From NCBI GenBank assembly GCA_900542385.1, contig UQNP01000046.1:1-11570 (forward strand): DNA of 11,570 nt, written 5' to 3'. Shown here one piece after another: positions 6,613-11,570 of this stretch; the stretch's first letter is position 1; every line of letters starts with the position of its first letter. A program made the position numbers and the translations under genes. The DNA is from an uncultured Eubacterium sp. GTDB taxonomy: Bacteria; Bacillota; Clostridia; Peptostreptococcales; Anaerovoracaceae. A model generated the notes under the pieces. That model searched no databases. It was not told where the DNA came from and was given only the letters and a program-made list of their open reading frames with translations.

Positions 6613-7347
6613 CTAAAGTTCTATGCTGTCGAGATCAACGCCGCAGTTATGATGTACCTTCTGAACATCGTCATTGTCTTCGAGGATATCTATCATTTTC
6701 TTGAGCATTTTCAGATCATGCTCATCCTTAGGTGTCGCCTCCATAGACGCCACGAATTCAACATCTGAATCGACGATCTCATATCCCGCATCTATGACTG
6801 CCCCATGTACTGCCGTATAATTTTCAGGTGTCGTCTGGATCTCATAGCTGTCATCATGAGTGATCATATCGTCAGCTCCAGCCTCGAGAGCTACTTCCAT
6901 GAGAGCATCTTCATCTATGTCATCAGCTTTCTCGATTATTATTATTCCCTTTCTGGAGAACATATATGATACGCATCCCGGAGCCCCGAGGTTCCCGCCG
7001 TGCTTATCAAAAGTGGATCTTACAGCAGACGTAGTCCTGTTCCTGTTGTCAGTAAGAGCCTCAACTATAACTGCAACGCCTCCAACGCCGTATCCTTCAA
7101 AGCTGAGTTCTTCGTAAGTCTCTCCTTCCAGCTCGCCGGACCCCTTTTTCACAGCCCTCTTGATATTATCATTAGGCATTCCTATCGATTTAGCCTTTTC
7201 TATAGCAACTCTGAGCGTCGCATTATAATCAGGATCTCCTCCTGCCTTTGCCGCAACTATTATCGCCCTCGTATATTTTGTAAACATTGCCGCACGCTTT
7301 GAATCCTGCGCAGCTTTTCTTCCTGCTATTGTACCATGTCTTCCCAT
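6613..7347 (-). CDS. yebC: YebC/PmpR (TACO1) family translation regulator, 244 aa
   Basis: Member of the YebC/TACO1 family, long annotated as transcriptional regulators. Recent work on bacterial and mitochondrial members supports a ribosome-associated role in easing stalling at proline-rich stretches. The diagnostic N-terminus MGRHGTIAGRKAAQDSKRAA, then GGDPDYNATLRVAIEKAK (about 36-53), MPNDNIKRAVKKG (57-69), the central ALTDNRNRTTSAVRSTFDKHGGNLG and GCVSYMFSRKG, and the C-terminal DNDDVQKVHHNCGVD are all present, covering all three domains at normal length. The start at 7347 has AGGAGGTG 5 nt upstream. It is preceded by its own promoter (7389-7417), and no terminator is visible after the large gene upstream, so both read-through and independent expression are possible. 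Confidence 0.96.
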   Translation of the reverse strand: MGRHGTIAGRKAAQDSKRAAMFTKYTRAIIVAAKAGGDPDYNATLRVAIEKAKSIGMPNDNIKRAVKKGSGELEGETYEELSFEGYGVGGVAVIVEALTDNRNRTTSAVRSTFDKHGGNLGAPGCVSYMFSRKGIIIIEKADDIDEDALMEVALEAGADDMITHDDSYEIQTTPENYTAVHGAVIDAGYEIVDSDVEFVASMEATPKDEHDLKMLKKMIDILEDNDDVQKVHHNCGVDLDSIEL

Positions 7348-7388
7348 GGAGACACCTCCTAACTACGATAATTAAATTTCACCTAACG

Positions 7389-7417
7389 ATTATACACCTT
7401 AACAGTTCCCAGTTCAA
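7389..7417 (-). promoter_or_regulatory. Sigma-A promoter of yebC
   Basis: On the minus strand, -35 TTGAAC (7412-7417), a 17-bp spacer, and a perfect -10 TATAAT (7389-7394), in the 78-bp gap between the large gene and yebC. The transcript should start near 7382, giving a leader of about 35 nt. The ribosome site can form a small hairpin with the bases before the start codon (GGAG-GTGT-CTCC, 7349-7360). Confidence 0.8.
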
Positions 7418-7425
7418 GCTCTAAG

Positions 7426-10400
7426 CTACAGGCTCTCCTTGCCTGCCGTCTGCAGCTTGTTCTGATTGTATTTCACCTTTTTGACCGCTTTTTCTCTGAT
7501 ACTTTCAGCACCGTGTGCTTCATGGATATGATCCTGATCCAGTCCCTGCTCTTTTTTAGCAAGATTTTTATGAGCTGTCGCCATCATCAATTTTATCCTG
7601 TTGAGCTGATTTACGTCAGAAGCGCCCGGATCGTAGTCGATGGCGGCTATATTAGCCATTGGATTTCTCTTTCTCAGCGCCTTCATCATTCCTTTTCCCG
7701 TGACATGATTAGGGAGACATGCAAAAGGCTGCATACATACTATGTTTTCGACTCCGTCATCTATCAGATCTACCATCTCACCGGTAAGCAGCCAGCCTTC
7801 TCCGCACTGATTGCCTATGGAAATTATTTCAGACGCTTTCTTCGCTATATTTTCTATGTACATAGGCTCATGGAAACGCTTGCTTTCCCTGAGTGCTTTT
7901 CTCAGCGGTTTTCTGAAATGCTCTATTACAGCGATAGCCGCTTTATTTCCCATCATCATAGCATAGCTGCCTGAAAGTGTTTTATGATTGAACTCTTTGC
8001 TGTGCATACCATAGAGGAGAAAATCGGTAAGATCCAACACGACAGCCTCACCGCCTTCTTTTTCTATGATATTGACTATATCGTTATTGGCATTCGGATG
8101 ATATTTTACCAATATTTCTCCGACAACGCCTACTTTAGGTTTTTTCACATCTAACAGCGGCAGATTGTCGAAATCCTCTGTTATGGCTTTAATGTTGCGC
8201 TTATATTCGCCGTAATTGCCTGTCACCAGATTTTCCTTTGCTTTCTGGGTCCACTTTTCATACAAAGCGTTTGCAGATCCCTTTTCAGCTTCGTACGGTC
8301 TTACAGCATACAGCACTCGCATCAGCAAGTCTCCGTACATAACGCCCATGAGACACTTTTTGATTATTACCGGTGTGAACTTGAATCCCGGATTGCTTTC
8401 AAGTCCTGCCATATTTATGGATATTACAGGTATCTGCTGCATATCCAGGTCCTTCAATGCTTTTCTCAGAAGAGACACATAGTTGCTCGCTCTGCATCCT
8501 CCTCCTGTCTGACTCATAAAAATACCGACTTTATCAAGATCCACATCTCCCGACTTGAGATAGGATATTATCTGTCCAAGTGTGACTATCGTAGGATAGC
8601 ATGCATCGTTGTTTATGTATTTGAGTCCTTCATCCACCGCATTTTTATCTACGGTAGGAAGTCTTTTTACTTTATATCCTTCACTTCCTATAGCTGCTTC
8701 AAGGAACTGGAAATGTATAGGGGACATCTCAGGTATCAAAATAGTGTAATCTTTTCTCATCTCTTTTGTGAAATACACTCTTTCGTATGAGCTGTTGTCC
8801 TCCTTGTGACGCACTTCATTCTTTTCCCTTTCATCCATAGCAGCTTTCAGGGATCTTATCCTTATCTTTGCAGCTCCCATGTTCGTGCCTTCGTCTATTT
8901 TGAGCACAGTGTAGAGCTTATTGTTTTTTTTCGTTATCTCTTCTACCTGATCAGTAGTAACGGCATCAAGACCGCATCCGAAAGAATTCAGCTGCACTAT
9001 CTCCACATCATCAGTAGTACCCACAAATGCAGCCGCCTTATACAGCCTTGAATGGTACATCCACTGATCCAGCACTCTTATAGGACGCGGCAGATTGCCA
9101 AGGTGCGATACCGAATCCTCCGTAAGTACGACCATATCAAAGGATGTTATGATCTTATCTATACCGTGATTGATCTCAGGGTCAAGATGGTAAGGCCTTC
9201 CTGCCAGCACGATAGCTTTTTTGCCGTTCTCCCTGGCATAAGCTAAAGCCTCCTCGCCCTTTTTCCTGATGTCTTCTTTCACTTTAAGATCCTCTGCTCT
9301 CGCAGCTTTTATCGCAGCTTTTATTTCACTCCTTGCGACGCCCTTATCGCCGAGCAGCTTGTAAAGCTCTCTTTCAAGATAATCATCGTTGTCATACGGA
9401 AGGAAAGGATGAGAAAACACTACTTCGTTCTCTTCGAATATATCATCCATATTTCCTGCTATAACTTCCGGATATGTGGCAACTATAGGACAGTTGTAAT
9501 GGTTAGGTGCGCTTTCATCTTCTATGCGCTCGTAGTTTATGCTCGGATAGAATATCCATTTCAGGCCGTTCTGTACGAGCCATTTAACATGACCGTGCAC
9601 CATCTTGGCAGGATAGCATGCCGTATCGGAGGATATGGTCTCCATACCCTTCTCATACATTTCTTTGCTTGATGTAGGCGAAAGCACTACTCTGTACCCC
9701 AGTTCAGTGAAAAATGTATGCCAGAACGGATAGTTCTCATACATATTGAGCACCTTAGGGATCCCGACAGAGCCCCTTGCAGCTTTTTCCTCCGGAAGAG
9801 GATCATACCCGAACAATCTCTCAAATTTATACTCATAAAGATCAGGAATACGGTTTTCCTCTGCGGAAACCTTTCCCTCACCTCTTTCACATCTGTTGCC
9901 TGTGAAGAATCTGCTTCCGTCGTTGAATTTGTTTATGGTCATCATGCAGTTGTTTTCACATCCTCTGCATCTCACATGACTTATATCTACGCTGAAAGCA
10001 TCTATCTCATCAGGTTTAAGCAAAGTCGAAACATCATCAGCAGAAGAGTTGTCTCTTGCTATCAGTGCTGCTCCGTACGCTCCCATAAGTCCTGCAATAT
10101 CAGGTCTTACTATCTCCTTGCCCAGTATATCCTCTATGGCTCTGAGCACTGCATCGTTGAGGAAAGTTCCTCCCTGTACTACTATTTTATCTCCTGCATC
10201 CTCCGGATTTCTCAGCTTTATTACTTTATAAAGCGCATTTTTGATCACAGAATAAGAAAGCCCCGCAGATATATCTCCGATGGTCGCTCCTTCTTTTTGA
10301 GCCTGCTTTACCTTTGAATTCATGAACACGGTACATCTCGTTCCAAGATCCACCGGCGAATCTGCAAATAAAGCTTCCGACGCAAAATCTTTTACATCCA

Positions 10401-11570
10401 TGTTTACAGACTTTGCATAAGTCTCTATAAAGGACCCGCATCCCGAAGAACATGCTTCGTTGAGCATTATGTTATATATAGCTCCGTCCTTTATCCTCAT
10501 GCACTTCATATCCTGTCCGCCGATATCGAGGATAAAATCAACTCCCGGCAGGAATTCCTCCGCCGCTTTATAATGCGCCATCGTCTCTATCTCACCAAGA
10601 TCGGCTTTGAACGCAGCTTTTATAAGGCCCTCGCCATATCCTGTAGTTGTGACTTTAGCTATATATGCGTCCTCAGGAAGCAATGAATACATTTCTTTGA
10701 GCATATTCATCGTAGCTTCCAAAGGCTTTCCTTCGTTATTTTTATAATATGAATAGAGAAGATTTTTATCTTCATCTATAAGGGCCGCTTTAGCAGTAGT
10801 CGAGCCGGCATCTATTCCGAGGAACACCCTGCCCTTAGCATCCTTTATATTTTTTCTTTTTATCGTATGCTGCTGATGTCTGCTCTTGAATTTTTCATAA
10901 TCCTCCTCATCTTTGAAAAGAGGAGCCGTATGCTTCGTGTCTGAAAGCGCCGACGGATCAGCATTTTCAATTTTTTCTATTATATCTGCAAACTGCACCT
11001 CATCGTATTTTGCAGAATTTATCGCAGCCCCTATGGCGACGAAGTACTCCGAGTTTTCAGGGAATATTATCTCATCTTCTTTTAAGCCGAGCGTCTCTAT
11101 AAACCTGACGCGAAGTTCTGAAAGAAACGAAAGCGGTCCTCCAAGGAATGCAACATTTCCCTTTATAGTATGTCCGCACGCCAGTCCGCTTATGGTCTGA
11201 TTTACAACCGCCTGAAATATTGATGCCGCAAGATCCTCTATGGATGCGCCCTCATTGATGAGCGGCTGTATGTCAGTCTTTGCGAATACTCCGCATCTGG
11301 CGGCAATAGGATATATCATCTTATGTTTTTTAGCGGCTTCATTGAGTCCCATAGCGTCTGTATCCAGCAAGACTGCCATCTGGTCTATGAAAGCTCCGGT
11401 GCCTCCGGCGCATGTACCGTTCATCCTCTGCTCTATAGTCTGTCCGTAGAACGTTATCTTGGCATCTTCTCCGCCAAGCTCTATAGCAACGTCAGTCCGC
11501 GGTATCAGCTTTTCCACAGCCGCACTGCAGGTTATAACTTCCTGTTCAAAAGGTATGCCGAGGATCTTGG
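7426..11570 (-). CDS. Giant 2-hydroxyacyl-CoA dehydratase activase-type iron-sulfur protein (5' end outside the window)
   Basis: Fusion related to the ATP-dependent activators HgdC/BadF/BcrA and their dehydratase partners, which drive low-potential electron transfer in anaerobes. The frame stays open to the window edge (1381 codons visible). The GTG at 11517 is an internal Val, because the upstream codons read [17 protein letters not shown], so the true start and the first phosphate-binding motif are missing. Numbering from that Val: activase module 1 to about 170 has CAGGTGAF (Cys36) and RCGVF (Cys75). Activase module 2 (231-488) has [27 protein letters not shown] (Cys356/360) and RCTVF (Cys395). 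A Cys cluster CRGCENNC (517-524) plus Cys543 follows. A DUF2229-like module (588-870) has DTACYPAK (Cys634) and FGCGLD (Cys848). A second dehydratase-like module (924-1300) has DACYPT (Cys973), GGGCRAS (Cys1008), QCGEG (Cys1238) and FACLPN (Cys1267). The C-terminal tail is charged. Substrate unknown; no CoA-transferase or separate dehydratase gene is in view. Confidence 0.9.
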   Translation of the reverse strand, partial: KILGIPFEQEVITCSAAVEKLIPRTDVAIELGGEDAKITFYGQTIEQRMNGTCAGGTGAFIDQMAVLLDTDAMGLNEAAKKHKMIYPIAARCGVFAKTDIQPLINEGASIEDLAASIFQAVVNQTISGLACGHTIKGNVAFLGGPLSFLSELRVRFIETLGLKEDEIIFPENSEYFVAIGAAINSAKYDEVQFADIIEKIENADPSALSDTKHTAPLFKDEEDYEKFKSRHQQHTIKRKNIKDAKGRVFLGIDAGSTTAKAALIDEDKNLLYSYYKNNEGKPLEATMNMLKEMYSLLPEDAYIAKVTTTGYGEGLIKAAFKADLGEIETMAHYKAAEEFLPGVDFILDIGGQDMKCMRIKDGAIYNIMLNEACSSGCGSFIETYAKSVNMDVKDFASEALFADSPVDLGTRCTVFMNSKVKQAQKEGATIGDISAGLSYSVIKNALYKVIKLRNPEDAGDKIVVQGGTFLNDAVLRAIEDILGKEIVRPDIAGLMGAYGAALIARDNSSADDVSTLLKPDEIDAFSVDISHVRCRGCENNCMMTINKFNDGSRFFTGNRCERGEGKVSAEENRIPDLYEYKFERLFGYDPLPEEKAARGSVGIPKVLNMYENYPFWHTFFTELGYRVVLSPTSSKEMYEKGMETISSDTACYPAKMVHGHVKWLVQNGLKWIFYPSINYERIEDESAPNHYNCPIVATYPEVIAGNMDDIFEENEVVFSHPFLPYDNDDYLERELYKLLGDKGVARSEIKAAIKAARAEDLKVKEDIRKKGEEALAYARENGKKAIVLAGRPYHLDPEINHGIDKIITSFDMVVLTEDSVSHLGNLPRPIRVLDQWMYHSRLYKAAAFVGTTDDVEIVQLNSFGCGLDAVTTDQVEEITKKNNKLYTVLKIDEGTNMGAAKIRIRSLKAAMDEREKNEVRHKEDNSSYERVYFTKEMRKDYTILIPEMSPIHFQFLEAAIGSEGYKVKRLPTVDKNAVDEGLKYINNDACYPTIVTLGQIISYLKSGDVDLDKVGIFMSQTGGGCRASNYVSLLRKALKDLDMQQIPVISINMAGLESNPGFKFTPVIIKKCLMGVMYGDLLMRVLYAVRPYEAEKGSANALYEKWTQKAKENLVTGNYGEYKRNIKAITEDFDNLPLLDVKKPKVGVVGEILVKYHPNANNDIVNIIEKEGGEAVVLDLTDFLLYGMHSKEFNHKTLSGSYAMMMGNKAAIAVIEHFRKPLRKALRESKRFHEPMYIENIAKKASEIISIGNQCGEGWLLTGEMVDLIDDGVENIVCMQPFACLPNHVTGKGMMKALRKRNPMANIAAIDYDPGASDVNQLNRIKLMMATAHKNLAKKEQGLDQDHIHEAHGAESIREKAVKKVKYNQNKLQTAGKESL

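Noticed and set aside
7418..7436. Terminator after the giant gene
   Set aside because: Only a 4-bp AGCT/AGCT pairing near the stop and no T tract, so I see no terminator here.
11515..11517. GTG at 11517 as the start of the giant protein
   Set aside because: The frame continues open upstream to the window edge with family-like sequence ([20 protein letters not shown]), and the first ATPase phosphate motif would be missing. The codon is an internal Val.

Overview
This window looks like chromosome from an anaerobic, moderate-GC member of the Clostridia. The evidence is strong purine-rich Shine-Dalgarno sites, sigma-A-type promoters, a CIRCE operator, a formate/nitrite-type channel, a PolA with a degenerate proofreading domain, and a very large oxygen-sensitive 2-hydroxyacyl-CoA dehydratase activase-type protein. 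A more precise taxon cannot be read from the sequence alone. Every protein gene is on the minus strand. I see no phage, insertion sequence, CRISPR array, tRNA or rRNA.

Layout in transcription order, from high to low coordinates. (1) 11570-7426: a giant iron-sulfur protein with two activase ATPase modules and two dehydratase-like modules. Its N-terminus lies outside the window. (2) 7347-6613: yebC/pmpR-family translation factor, with its own consensus promoter in the 78-bp gap. (3) 6612-6173: a 440-bp non-coding interval. It holds a promoter whose spacer is a perfect 21-bp palindrome, a probable structured small RNA of about 140 nt ending in its own terminator, and a pair of identical 28-bp repeats about a hairpin, the last of which doubles as a terminator. 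(4) The htpG promoter and a perfect CIRCE element, then htpG itself at 6123-4219. (5) A short gap where a hairpin terminator overlaps a near-consensus promoter, followed by a tight three-gene operon: FNT channel (TTG start, 4133-3300), P1-family peptidase (GTG start, 3282-2299) and polA (ATGA overlap, 2302 to beyond position 1).

How the parts work together: htpG appears to be under HrcA/CIRCE heat-shock control, which is not the case in the Bacillus subtilis model. The FNT-peptidase-polA genes look co-transcribed and translationally coupled, although their functions are not obviously related. The giant protein combines the modules of an ATP-driven electron activator and its electron acceptor in one chain, and its substrate is unknown. 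The less ordinary parts of the window are the 6173-6612 RNA/repeat region, the architecture of the giant protein, and the overlapping terminator and promoter upstream of the FNT gene.
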